Source: Lentisphaeria bacterium
Lineage (GTDB): Bacteria > Verrucomicrobiota > Lentisphaeria > Victivallales > UBA1829
Direction: 5' to 3'
DNA: 55,174 nucleotides
NCBI GenBank assembly: GCA_017963105.1
Contig: JAGCTY010000064.1
Coordinates: forward strand, 1 to 55,174
Below the pieces are notes generated by a model. It did not search any database, was not told where the DNA came from, and saw only the letters and a list, made by a program, of their open reading frames with translations. The position numbers and the translations under genes were made by a program. This document shows, piece after piece, positions 1 to 7,794 of the stretch (its first letter is position 1; every line of letters starts with the position of its first letter).

Positions 1-39
1 GATTTGACGCGAAACATGAAAGGAGATGGTGTTTTCCCC

Positions 40-68
40 TTGATAAAACACAACCAAACATGTATATT
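40..68 (+). promoter_or_regulatory. Sigma-70-type promoter of the sigma-54 activator gene
   Basis: TTGATA (40-45), a 17-nt spacer and TATATT (63-68) form a near-consensus promoter. The expected transcription start is about 74-76, while the ATG of the downstream gene is at 77, so the mRNA would have essentially no leader. No Shine-Dalgarno motif lies directly before the ATG. Confidence 0.65.
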
Positions 69-76
69 ATATTATC

Positions 77-1606
77 ATGAATAAACTCGCCAATCCGCAA
101 CTCCTCGTCATTCAGAAGGTCAGCTCGGTCATCACCCGTGAACGCGATGTGCAGGCGCTCCTCGAGAGCGTCCTCTCCATCCTCGAAAGCGACATGGGCA
201 TGATCCGGGGCACGTTCGCCCTTCTCTACGGCGACACCCTGAAGATCGAGGTCTCCTGCGGACTGGCCGAAACCGAGAAGAAGCTCGGACATTACCGCAT
301 CGGCGAAGGCATCACCGGACACGTCGCCGAGACCGGACACAGCCACGTGATCCCCGACCTCCGCAACGACGCCCGGTTCCTCAACCGCACCGGCGCGCGC
401 CATTACTCCGAGCAGGTCGCCTTCATCTGCGTCCCGCTGATCCACCATGAACACGTGATCGGCACGCTCTCCATCGACCGCCCCGTCCTCCCCGAAACCG
501 ACCTCGACAGCGACGTCGCGTTCCTGGAGATCATCGCGAACATCACCGCCGATGCCGCGGCCGCCTGCGTGGAACTCCACGACGAGCGCGAATCCCTTCT
601 CGAAGAGAACCGCAAGCTCCGCAGCATGCTCCAGAAGGCCCCCGGCAAGATGATCGGCAACTGCCGCGAGATGCAGCTCGTCTACGAACAGCTCCGACAG
701 GTCGCACCGTCCGACGCCACGGTCCTCATCCGCGGCGCCAGCGGAACCGGCAAGGAACTCCTCGCCCGTGCCATCGTCGAACTCTCCGGCCGCAAGGACA
801 AGCCGTTCATCACGCTGAACTGCGCCGCCCTCCCCGAAAACCTCGTCGAAAGCGAGCTCTTCGGCCACGAAAAAGGCGCGTTCACGGGCGCGGTCAGCCG
901 TCGCATCGGACGCGCCGAAGCCGCCGACGGCGGCACGCTCTTCCTCGACGAGATCGGCGACCTGACCATGCAGACCCAGGTCAAGCTCCTGCGTTTCCTC
1001 CAGGAACGCACTTTCTCGCGCGTCGGCAGCAACGAAGAGCTGCATTCCAACGTGCGCTTCCTCGCCGCCACCAGCCGCAACCTCGAGGAGCTGATGGAAA
1101 AGAAACTCTTCCGCGAGGACCTGTACTACCGCCTGAACATCTTCCCCATCATGATGCCGCCGCTCGCCCAGCGTAAGAGCGACATCATCCTGCTCGCCGA
1201 GTATTTCATCGAAAACCTGAACGTGAAGTACAACAAGGCGATCCGCAAGCTTTCACCCGGCGCGATCCATCTGCTCATGAACTACAGCTGGCCCGGAAAC
1301 GTCCGCGAGCTCGAAAACTGCATGGAGCGCGCCGTCCTGACCGCCACCGACGACTGCGTCCAGGCGCAGAACCTGCCGCCCTCGCTCCAGGCCGTCGGCG
1401 CGTCTTCCGCGGGATCGTCCGCCGCCGTGCTCGGCGACGACTCCTCCACGCTCGAAGTCCTGCTTGCCAACTACGAACGCGAAATCCTCCAGGACGCCAT
1501 CCGCAAGAACGACGGCAACCTCTCCGCCGCCGGCCGCAAGCTCGGCCTCTCCCCCCGCATGATGAACTACCGCATGAACCGCCTCGGCCTCAAAAAAGAG
1601 TCCTGA
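77..1606 (+). CDS. Sigma-54-dependent transcriptional activator, NifA type (GAF-AAA+-Fis HTH)
   Basis: This 509-residue protein has the three-domain plan of NifA/FhlA-like enhancer-binding proteins. A GAF sensor domain covers roughly residues 10-165. A sigma-54 AAA+ domain follows, with Walker A GASGTGKE near 220-227, the sigma-54-contacting loop GAFTGA at 267-272 and Walker B LFLDEIGDL near 293-301. A Fis-type helix-turn-helix sits in the last 45 residues (NLSAAGRKLGLSPRMMNYRM). It should bind upstream sites and remodel sigma-54 holoenzyme in response to a ligand seen by the GAF domain. There is no receiver domain, so it is not an obvious two-component partner. The start at 77 is supported because the GAF homology begins within the first 15 residues. 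The ATG lies only about 9 nt after the -10 element, suggesting a leaderless message. The regulon is not evident; I saw no clear -24/-12 promoter in the window. Confidence 0.93.
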   Translation: MNKLANPQLLVIQKVSSVITRERDVQALLESVLSILESDMGMIRGTFALLYGDTLKIEVSCGLAETEKKLGHYRIGEGITGHVAETGHSHVIPDLRNDARFLNRTGARHYSEQVAFICVPLIHHEHVIGTLSIDRPVLPETDLDSDVAFLEIIANITADAAAACVELHDERESLLEENRKLRSMLQKAPGKMIGNCREMQLVYEQLRQVAPSDATVLIRGASGTGKELLARAIVELSGRKDKPFITLNCAALPENLVESELFGHEKGAFTGAVSRRIGRAEAADGGTLFLDEIGDLTMQTQVKLLRFLQERTFSRVGSNEELHSNVRFLAATSRNLEELMEKKLFREDLYYRLNIFPIMMPPLAQRKSDIILLAEYFIENLNVKYNKAIRKLSPGAIHLLMNYSWPGNVRELENCMERAVLTATDDCVQAQNLPPSLQAVGASSAGSSAAVLGDDSSTLEVLLANYEREILQDAIRKNDGNLSAAGRKLGLSPRMMNYRMNRLGLKKES

Positions 1607-1721
1607 AGCTGGTCAATCCTGCGGAAATCTCTCCCATTGTGCTTCTTGGGCGCGCTCCCGTTTTTTTCGGAGTTTTCGGATTCTGTTCTTGACTTTTCTC
1701 CGGAAAATGCTATCGTATTAT

Positions 1722-1803
1722 GCATACGCGACGAATTCTCCTCCGAAGTTCCCTCCCGCGTAGCGCCCGAAGCATCGGAGGTGCTTCGGGGTGCCTTTCT
1801 CTC
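1722..1803 (+). ncRNA. Candidate small RNA or orphan attenuator
   Basis: The 273-bp gap between two convergent genes holds its own promoter: TTGACT (1689-1694), 16 nt, then TATCGT (1711-1716) with the extended TGC seen elsewhere in the window. About 50 nt downstream is a hairpin with a perfect 9-bp stem, CCCGAAGCA (1766-1774) and TGCTTCGGG (1782-1790), followed by a pyrimidine-rich stretch. Its 7-nt loop TCGGAGG (1775-1781) is exactly complementary to CCTCCGA (1740-1746), allowing a pseudoknot or an alternative fold. No plus-strand gene lies downstream, so a short non-coding transcript is the simplest reading. The hairpin could instead just end the upstream activator gene. Confidence 0.3.
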
Positions 1804-1879
1804 TATTGCTTTTTCCCCATGCGAATGAGTTTTATCCCCGTTCGCTTTTTTTGTTTTAAACACGGGGAGGAATCTTTCC

Positions 1880-2410
1880 TCATTTTGTGGTTTCCGCCGC
1901 TTTTTTCACCGGGAGGATGAGGGAGAATTCGTAATCGGGGTCGGCGGGGTTTCCGGGGGAATAACTCTCGATGTCGATGCCGAGTCCCTGATATTCCGGG
2001 TGATCTTTCAGCCAGACGCCGTAGGCGGCGGTGTAAAGTTCCTGAAGCGTGTTCGACAGCGCGCCTTTGCAACGGAATTCCGCCCAGTCGGATTCGGGGA
2101 TCGTCAGGAGTTTCATGCCGTTCGGGACGGCGCCGCCCATGTATTCGCCGCAGATCATGTATTCGAATTCGTCCCGTCCCTCGCTTTTCAGGCAGCGGCA
2201 GACGGCGTACTGCCCGATCTTATTGTCGAACACGGCGTGTTCCTCCGGCGTTTCCGGCTTCATCGTCCGCAGCAGACGCCCGAAACGCTTCGAATACTGT
2301 TCGTTCCAGAATTCCGGGCACTTTGTGGAACCTTCCTCATGCCGGATGACGGTGGAAAAGCCGATGAATGTAAACTCCTTACGATGTGTGACGACGGGCT
2401 GGATTTCCAT
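1880..2410 (-). CDS. GyrI-like / AraC effector-binding domain protein
   Basis: The 176-residue product looks like a free-standing effector-binding domain of the GyrI/Rob-C (SOUL-like) fold. It opens with the typical strand pattern (KEFTFIGFSTVIRHEEG), continues with an AVCRCLK / FEYMICGEY core, and has the late strand-helix segment MKLLTIPESDWAEFRCKG, where the family usually has 'vP..tyavF...G'. There is no DNA-binding helix-turn-helix. Such proteins bind small hydrophobic ligands or toxins. The ATG at 2410 was chosen over in-frame upstream codons because GGAAAGGAA stands just before it and homology begins there. It is the last gene of a three-gene minus-strand group, 59 nt after the TPM gene. 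Confidence 0.75.
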   Translation of the reverse strand: MEIQPVVTHRKEFTFIGFSTVIRHEEGSTKCPEFWNEQYSKRFGRLLRTMKPETPEEHAVFDNKIGQYAVCRCLKSEGRDEFEYMICGEYMGGAVPNGMKLLTIPESDWAEFRCKGALSNTLQELYTAAYGVWLKDHPEYQGLGIDIESYSPGNPADPDYEFSLILPVKKAAETTK

Positions 2411-2469
2411 GTTTCGTTGTTTCCTTTCCGATTTGTTTTTTGGGGGATGAATCGACGTGCTGTTCCCGG

Positions 2470-2991
2470 TCATTTCGGGAAGAAGACCTCCATGGCGCGG
2501 ACGGCTTTCGCACATGCGTCGGCGTACTTTCCATCGCGGAGTTCCGGCACGATGGATTTCAGCACGTCGGCACAGCGCGCATCGGTCAGGACATCCTCCC
2601 ATTCGAGGGAGACTTCGATGCGGTTGCGATGCTCATCCATGACAAGAAGCAGCAGAACGCCGCCGCCCTTGCCCTTCCCGATCTCCCATTTGTTCGCGAT
2701 GGCAAGCGAAAACTCTTCCAGCGGGAGGCCGTCCGTGTTGTGTACCGTCAGAATGCGAATCTCGCCGCACGAGGAGCGTTCGAACTGCCCGATGACGGGA
2801 AGCAGCATCTGTTCCTCCTCGGAGGAAAACGCATCCGCGAGGTCCACGACCGATGCCGGCGGCACGGGCGGGACGTTGATCACGTTCTTGTCGCTTTCGC
2901 TTTTCCCGCAGGCGGTGAAGACGGCGGCCGCCAGAAAAACCAGCAGCAAGCCGAACAACCCGGCAAGCCGTTTTCGTATTGTCTGTTTCAT
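2470..2991 (-). CDS. TPM-domain lipoprotein (YgcG/TPM_phosphatase family)
   Basis: A basic N-terminus (MKQTIRKRL), a hydrophobic stretch and FTAC form a lipoprotein-like signal ending near residue 30. The mature part is one TPM domain. It begins VVDLADAFSSEEEQ, continues GEIRILTVHNTDGLPLEEF and KGGGVLLLLVMDEHRNRIEVS, and ends in the usual helical segment (DGKYADACAKAVRAM). The family is found in periplasmic or membrane-anchored proteins. It has been linked to acid-phosphatase activity in plant chloroplasts and to photosystem repair, but its bacterial function is unsettled. An ATG at 3009 overlapping the upstream stop is an alternative start (adds MDDAPV). The shorter start gives a more typical signal peptide. 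It is cotranscribed with the small gene upstream. Confidence 0.8.
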   Translation of the reverse strand: MKQTIRKRLAGLFGLLLVFLAAAVFTACGKSESDKNVINVPPVPPASVVDLADAFSSEEEQMLLPVIGQFERSSCGEIRILTVHNTDGLPLEEFSLAIANKWEIGKGKGGGVLLLLVMDEHRNRIEVSLEWEDVLTDARCADVLKSIVPELRDGKYADACAKAVRAMEVFFPK

Positions 2992-3001
2992 AACGGGGGC
3001 G

Positions 3002-3187
3002 TCATCCATCGGCGTTTTCCGCCTTTCCCTCGGTGTCCCGCTCCGTCCAGCTTTTGAATCCGGCGCCTTTCCGGCCGTCGGGGAACGCGATTTCGTAGCG
3101 GTAGCCCTGCTCGTCCACGGACGTAACGGTGATCTCCGCGCTGTTTCCGGTATAGATTTCCCGGACGAATTTGTCTCCGACTTTCAT
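3002..3187 (-). CDS. Small hypothetical protein (61 aa)
   Basis: A short beta-rich soluble protein (MKVGDKFVREIYTGNSAEIT at the start) with a charged, poorly ordered tail. The start at 3187 is set by a strong ribosome-binding site, GGAGG, six bases upstream, and by a promoter at 3235-3262. No family recognised. The repeated strand pattern and the F-P-D-G turn suggest a small barrel such as an SH3-like fold, but this is a guess. It is the first gene of the group with the TPM lipoprotein (10 nt downstream) and the GyrI-like protein. Confidence 0.6.
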   Translation of the reverse strand: MKVGDKFVREIYTGNSAEITVTSVDEQGYRYEIAFPDGRKGAGFKSWTERDTEGKAENADG

Positions 3188-3234
3188 GATCCGCCTCCAC
3201 TGGTTGAAACTCATAACATTGGAGATTTTGTTAC

Positions 3235-3262
3235 AATATATCACCGTGCCGGAAAAAAACAA
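3235..3262 (-). promoter_or_regulatory. Promoter of the small/TPM/GyrI operon
   Basis: Read on the minus strand: TTGTTT (3262-3257), 16 nt, then TATATT (3240-3235) with an extended TG. It leaves a leader of about 40 nt before the ATG at 3187. The 304-bp gap 3188-3491 holds only this promoter and the divergent one at 3407-3435. Confidence 0.6.
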
Positions 3263-3406
3263 GTCTGTTTCTTTCGCAAACAAAAGAAAAAGCGCGTTCC
3301 CGACGACCGGCCGCGATCCCGAGCGTGAACTCTCCCCCCCCCGGAAAAACGGAACGCTTCCGTGCCGGATCGGTGAAGAACCGCGGCCATTTTTCAGCAA
3401 ACCCGG

Positions 3407-3435
3407 TTGAAAAAAGCGGAAAGGAATGCTATTGT
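3407..3435 (+). promoter_or_regulatory. Promoter of the double-GH53 galactanase gene
   Basis: TTGAAA (3407-3412), 17 nt, then TATTGT (3430-3435) preceded by TGC (extended -10). The start of transcription is expected near 3442. GGAGGA before the ATG at 3492 is a good ribosome-binding site. Confidence 0.65.
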
Positions 3436-3491
3436 AACTGGAAACGCCCCCCCTTCTGCCGAACGGAACCAAACATGGAGGACTCCGCGCC

Positions 3492-5537
3492 ATGAAACAA
3501 TCTATCCTCGCAACCGTTCTCTTCTGCCTGACCGCGCTTTCCGCATCGGCGCAGACCCCCGCCTGGTTCCCGCCCGGAGCCGGAACGCCCGCCGGAGGGG
3601 CAGCGATGCCCGCCGGACAAACCGCGGCGGCTTCAACATCCTTCTGCATCGGCGCAGACGTCTCCGAGATACCCGCGAACGAAGCATACGGCGGCCGTTA
3701 CTACGACCTGAACGGCAGACAGGACGACCCGCTGAACATCATGGCGCGCAACGGGTTCAACACGATCCGGCTGCGTCTTTTCGTGAATCCCGAAGCCCCG
3801 GGCGGCTATTCCCGCGAGGGGTTCTGCGGGACGGCCTCCACCATCGCCTTCGCGAAACGGATCAAGGCCGCCGGCATGAAGTTCGCCCTGAATTTCCACT
3901 ACAGCGACACCTGGGCGGACCCGGACAAGCAATACAAGCCGTCAGCGTGGAACGGCCTGACCGGGAAGGAGCTCGAGGACAGACTCTACGCCTACACGAA
4001 GGAAACGCTCGAGGCATTCAAGGCAGCCGGAGCCGCGCCCGAAATCGTGCAGGTCGGCAACGAGATCAACCACGGGTTCGTCTGGCCGGAAGGCCGCGTC
4101 ATGGACAATGCCACGGAAGAAAACTGGGCGGCCTGCATGGGGTTGTACAAAGCGGGGCAGAAAGCCGTCCGCGAAGTGCTGCCGGAGGCGAAGCTCCAGG
4201 TCCACCTGGCGCTCGGCGGGGAAAACACGCTCAGCCGCGAATTCCTCGATAAAATGATCCGCTGCGGCGCGGAGTTCGACATCGTCGGCCTCTCCTACTA
4301 CGAAAAATGGCACGAGACATACAACGACATGCAGGCGAACATCTTCGACCTGGCAAAGCGCTACGGCAGGCCAGTCTGCATCTGCGAATACGAATCCTCC
4401 GCCGCCAACACGCGCAAGATCAACGACGTGGTGCGCACCGTGCCGGACGGACTCGGATACGGCACCATGTCCTGGGCGCCCACGCGCGAGCTTTTCCAGC
4501 GGAACGGCCAGCCGAACCGCGAACTTTTCGGCATCTACGCGAAGATGAGGCAGGACTACGCGACCCCGGTCAAGCCTTCCCTCGCAGCCGGGCCGCGAAC
4601 GTATTCCTTCCGCTTCGACGAACCGATCATCGGCGCGGACATCTCCTTCGTGCCGCAGCAGGAGGACGGCGGACTGCGCTTTTCCGACGGCGGCACGCGG
4701 AAGGACGTCCTGGAAATCCTGAAGGACCATCATTTCAACTGGGTGCGCCTGCGCCTCTTCGTCGAACCGGAGGCCAGGGGCGGCTATTCCGCCGCCGGAT
4801 ATTGCGGACTGGAGCAGACGATCGCGTTCGCGAAGCGCGTGAAGAACGCCGGGATGAAGCTCCTCCTGAACTTCCACTATTCCGACACATGGGCCGATCC
4901 GGCGCATCAGACCAAACCCGCCTCCTGGGCGCAGCATACGGGCTCCGGGCTGGAAGGCCATCTCTACACCTACACGCGCGACGTCGTCCGCAGGTTCATC
5001 GAGGAAGGCGTGCGCCCGGACATGGTGCAGACCGGAAACGAGCTGAACGCCGGGTTCGTCTGGCCGCAGGGAAGGATCGCGGACGGCAGCTATGAATCGT
5101 TCTGCGTGATGCTGCGCTGCGCCACGGCGGGAGTCCGCGCCGCCGATCCGGAGATCCCCGTCATGGTCCACCTCGCATACGGCGGGCAGAATGCGAAATC
5201 GGTCTTCTTTCTGGACAAGCTGATCGCGCGCGATGTGAAGTTCGACGTGATCGGGCAGTCCTACTACCCCAAACACCATGGCACGCTCGAAGACCTGGAA
5301 TCCAACCTGAACGACCTCGCAAAACGCTACGGCAAGCCCATCGTGGTCGTCGAGTACCAGGACTACCGCAAGGAGGTCAATGAAATCGTCCGCCGCGTGC
5401 CGGACGGCCTCGGAATCGGGACCTTCATCTGGGAGGCCACGAGCCCGTCGTGGGGGAATCTCTTCGATGCGGCGGGACGCACGACCGGCTACATGGAGCT
5501 GTACGACGAATTCTGGCGGGAGCTCGGAAAACGCTGA
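3492..5537 (+). CDS. Secreted arabinogalactan endo-beta-1,4-galactanase with two tandem GH53 domains
   Basis: The protein (681 aa) begins with a signal peptide ending near SASAQ and then carries two complete GH53 TIM-barrels. Domain 1 runs from about residue 50 to 360 (FCIGADVSEIPANE onward) and domain 2 from about 378 to 680 (IIGADISFVPQQEDGG onward). Each has the family's RLRLFV and LNFHYSDTWADP motifs. Both keep the two catalytic glutamates: acid/base E191 (VGNEIN) with nucleophile E299 (ICEYES) in domain 1, and E517 (TGNELN) with E621 (VVEYQD) in domain 2. GH53 enzymes cut beta-1,4-galactan side chains of type I arabinogalactan and pectin in the periplasm or outside the cell. GH53 proteins usually have a single barrel. 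The halves have diverged clearly, so the duplication is not recent. The GH51 gene follows after 145 nt. Confidence 0.94.
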   Translation: MKQSILATVLFCLTALSASAQTPAWFPPGAGTPAGGAAMPAGQTAAASTSFCIGADVSEIPANEAYGGRYYDLNGRQDDPLNIMARNGFNTIRLRLFVNPEAPGGYSREGFCGTASTIAFAKRIKAAGMKFALNFHYSDTWADPDKQYKPSAWNGLTGKELEDRLYAYTKETLEAFKAAGAAPEIVQVGNEINHGFVWPEGRVMDNATEENWAACMGLYKAGQKAVREVLPEAKLQVHLALGGENTLSREFLDKMIRCGAEFDIVGLSYYEKWHETYNDMQANIFDLAKRYGRPVCICEYESSAANTRKINDVVRTVPDGLGYGTMSWAPTRELFQRNGQPNRELFGIYAKMRQDYATPVKPSLAAGPRTYSFRFDEPIIGADISFVPQQEDGGLRFSDGGTRKDVLEILKDHHFNWVRLRLFVEPEARGGYSAAGYCGLEQTIAFAKRVKNAGMKLLLNFHYSDTWADPAHQTKPASWAQHTGSGLEGHLYTYTRDVVRRFIEEGVRPDMVQTGNELNAGFVWPQGRIADGSYESFCVMLRCATAGVRAADPEIPVMVHLAYGGQNAKSVFFLDKLIARDVKFDVIGQSYYPKHHGTLEDLESNLNDLAKRYGKPIVVVEYQDYRKEVNEIVRRVPDGLGIGTFIWEATSPSWGNLFDAAGRTTGYMELYDEFWRELGKR

Positions 5538-5569
5538 AGCATTTTCCGGATTCTTTTTCCTTTTTTCAC

Positions 5570-5598
5570 TGGATTTTTACGGGAAACACTGCTACATT
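5570..5598 (+). promoter_or_regulatory. Weak extended -10 promoter before the GH51 gene
   Basis: TACATT (5593-5598) is preceded by TGC and, 17 nt upstream, by the poor -35 TGGATT (5570-5575). The spacing and the TGC extension match other promoters in the window, so GH51 can probably be transcribed alone as well as from the GH53 promoter. Confidence 0.4.
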
Positions 5599-5617
5599 AT
5601 CGTGCAAAAACCTATCC

Positions 5618-5637
5618 CCCGCGGCCACGTCCGCGGG
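5618..5637 (+). other. GC-rich hairpin in the GH51 5' leader
   Basis: CCCGCGG (5618-5624) and CCGCGGG (5631-5637) form a perfect 7-bp stem with a 6-nt loop, starting about a dozen bases after the predicted transcription start. There is no U-run, so it is not a terminator. It may stabilise the mRNA or act as a processing site. Confidence 0.5.
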
Positions 5638-5682
5638 ACGCCATTTCCGCATTCCATTCCACAAACAGAAAGGATTGTTCGT

Positions 5683-7680
5683 ATGAAACACAAGGCTCTC
5701 ATCGGCATCGCGGCCGCGGCCCTCGTCCTCTCCGGTTCCGCCGCGCTGGATGCGCAAAACCAGGCCTCCCCGAAAACCATGACCGGCACGCTCGATCCTG
5801 CCAAAACGAAGTTCGACATCAGCCCGACCATGTACGGCGTGTTCTTCGAGGACATCAACTTCGCGGCGGACGGCGGCCTCTATGCCGAGCTCATCAAGAA
5901 CCGTTCCTTCGAGTTCCCGAACGGTCTTTCCGGCTGGGAAACCGACGGCAAGGTCGAGGTCGTGAAGGGAAATGACGGCGACGTGCCGTTCCCGCGCAAT
6001 CCGCACTTCGCGCGCATCACAGCCGAATCCCACCGCGACCAGTGGACCGCGCTCGACAACGGCGGCTTCCGCGGCCTCGCGTTCGAGAAGGACAAGACCT
6101 ATCACCTCTCCGTGATGGCGCGCCTCGCCCCCGGCACGACCGAACCGGTGAGGTTCGATGCCGCCTTCGTGCGGGAGGACGGCACGATGGAAGCCCGCAC
6201 CCCGTTCACGGTGAACAGCCGCGACTGGAAGGAATACAAGCTCGACGTGAAGGCGGTCAGCACACAGACGCGCGGCAAGTTCCGCATTCTCCTCAACGGG
6301 CACAAGGGCACGGTCGACATGGACCACATCTCGCTCTTCCCGGAGGACACCTGGAAGGGCCGCGCGAACGGCCTCCGCAACGACCTCGCGCAGGCCATTG
6401 CCGACCTCAAACCGAAAATCTTCCGCTTCCCCGGCGGCTGCATCGTCGAGGGCACCACGCTTGACGAATGCTACCAGTGGAAGAACACCGTCGGACCCGT
6501 CGGCAACCGTCCGCTGAACAGCAACCGCTGGAACAACACGTTCGTCGACCACCTGACCCCGGACTACTTCCAGAGCTACGGGCTCGGCTTCTTCGAGTTC
6601 TTCCAGTTCTGCGAGGACGTCGGCGCGGAACCGCTGCCCGTCCTGAACATGGGGCTCGCGTGCCAGTTCCAGAACGACGCGTCCGACCTCACCGCGCAGG
6701 TCGCGGTCGACCAGCTCGGCCCATACATCCAGGACTGCCTTGACCTCATCGAGTTCGCGAACGGCCCCGTCACGTCCACCTGGGGCAAGGTCCGCGCCGA
6801 CATGGGACACCCCGAGCCGTTCAACATGAAGTACATCGGCGTCGGCAACGAACAGTGGGGCAGGCTCTACACCGACCGTCTCCCCCTCTTCATCAGGGCG
6901 ATCCGTGAGAAGTATCCCGACATGAAGATCATCGGCGGGTCCGGCCCGAACCCCGACGGAACAGAGTTCGACTACCTCTGGCCGAAGATGCGCGAATTCA
7001 AGGCCGACCTTGTCGACGAGCACTACTACCGCGATCCCGCGTGGTTCCTCAGCCACATCGACCGCTACGACAAGTACGACCGCAACGGCCCGAAGGTCTT
7101 CGCCGGCGAATACGCCTGCCACGACAATCCGACCAACTCCCTCCGCGCCGCGCTCTGCGAAGCCGCATTCCTGACCGGCGTCGAGCGCAACGCCGACGTC
7201 GTCCGCATGTCCTCCTACGCCCCGCTCCTCTCCAACTACTACGCATGGCAGTGGGCGCACGACATGATCTGGTTCGACAACACCACGGTCGTGAAGACCC
7301 CGAACTACATGGTGCAGAAACTCTACAGCACCAACGCAGGCACGCACACGCTCGACCTTTCCGGGCTCGGCGCGCTGCCCGCAGACTGCTACTGCGGCGC
7401 GGTCCTCGACGAATCCGCCGACGGCAACAGCGTCATCCTGAAGTTCATCAACCTCGGCAAGACCGCCGTCCCGATCTCCATCAACATCCCGGGCGCCGCA
7501 GACGGCGCGGAAGTCGCAGTGTCCGGCATCAAGGGCGCGGACCTCGCGGACAAGAACGACCTCACGAATCCCGAGCTCGTCAAGATCGAGGAATCCACGC
7601 TGAAGATCAACGGAACAGGAATCTTCGAAGCCAAGCAGGATCCGTTCAGCTTCATGGTCTACCGCATCCCGGTCAAATGA
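5683..7680 (+). CDS. Secreted alpha-L-arabinofuranosidase (GH51)
   Basis: This 665-residue enzyme has a signal peptide (start MKHKALIGIAAAA, cleavage near ALDAQ). GH51 N-terminal homology follows (SPTMYGVFFEDINFAADGG), then an inserted beta-sandwich resembling a CBM4/9 carbohydrate-binding domain (about residues 80-210). The catalytic barrel has acid/base E390 in VGNEQWG and nucleophile E476 in FAGEYACHD. A C-terminal beta-sandwich ends the protein. It removes terminal alpha-L-arabinofuranose from arabinan and arabinogalactan, complementing the galactanase upstream. The ATG at 5683 was preferred over earlier in-frame codons because it begins the signal peptide and has AGAAAGGA upstream. A strong terminator follows. 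Confidence 0.95.
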   Translation: MKHKALIGIAAAALVLSGSAALDAQNQASPKTMTGTLDPAKTKFDISPTMYGVFFEDINFAADGGLYAELIKNRSFEFPNGLSGWETDGKVEVVKGNDGDVPFPRNPHFARITAESHRDQWTALDNGGFRGLAFEKDKTYHLSVMARLAPGTTEPVRFDAAFVREDGTMEARTPFTVNSRDWKEYKLDVKAVSTQTRGKFRILLNGHKGTVDMDHISLFPEDTWKGRANGLRNDLAQAIADLKPKIFRFPGGCIVEGTTLDECYQWKNTVGPVGNRPLNSNRWNNTFVDHLTPDYFQSYGLGFFEFFQFCEDVGAEPLPVLNMGLACQFQNDASDLTAQVAVDQLGPYIQDCLDLIEFANGPVTSTWGKVRADMGHPEPFNMKYIGVGNEQWGRLYTDRLPLFIRAIREKYPDMKIIGGSGPNPDGTEFDYLWPKMREFKADLVDEHYYRDPAWFLSHIDRYDKYDRNGPKVFAGEYACHDNPTNSLRAALCEAAFLTGVERNADVVRMSSYAPLLSNYYAWQWAHDMIWFDNTTVVKTPNYMVQKLYSTNAGTHTLDLSGLGALPADCYCGAVLDESADGNSVILKFINLGKTAVPISINIPGAADGAEVAVSGIKGADLADKNDLTNPELVKIEESTLKINGTGIFEAKQDPFSFMVYRIPVK

Positions 7681-7710
7681 CCCGCTGAACGAAACGGCAT
7701 AAAGAAAACG

Positions 7711-7749
7711 CCTCATGGCCGCCGTCCTCGCAGCCATGAGGTTTTTGTT
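7711..7749. terminator. Bidirectional rho-independent terminator
   Basis: A perfect 9-bp stem, CCTCATGGC (7711-7719) with GCCATGAGG (7733-7741), has a 13-nt loop and is followed by TTTTTGTTT. An A-rich stretch (7701-7708) on the other side makes it usable from both strands. It ends the galactan/arabinan locus on the plus strand and the nrdR-ClC group on the minus strand. Confidence 0.85.
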
Positions 7750-7794
7750 TGCACGCCTGCCAGGTATGGAGACGGACTCGCAATCCGGGCGGAA

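Noticed and set aside
1722..1803. 4.5S/SRP RNA or tRNA in the 1607-1879 gap
   Set aside because: No SRP core motif and no cloverleaf. Only a hairpin and a promoter are visible.
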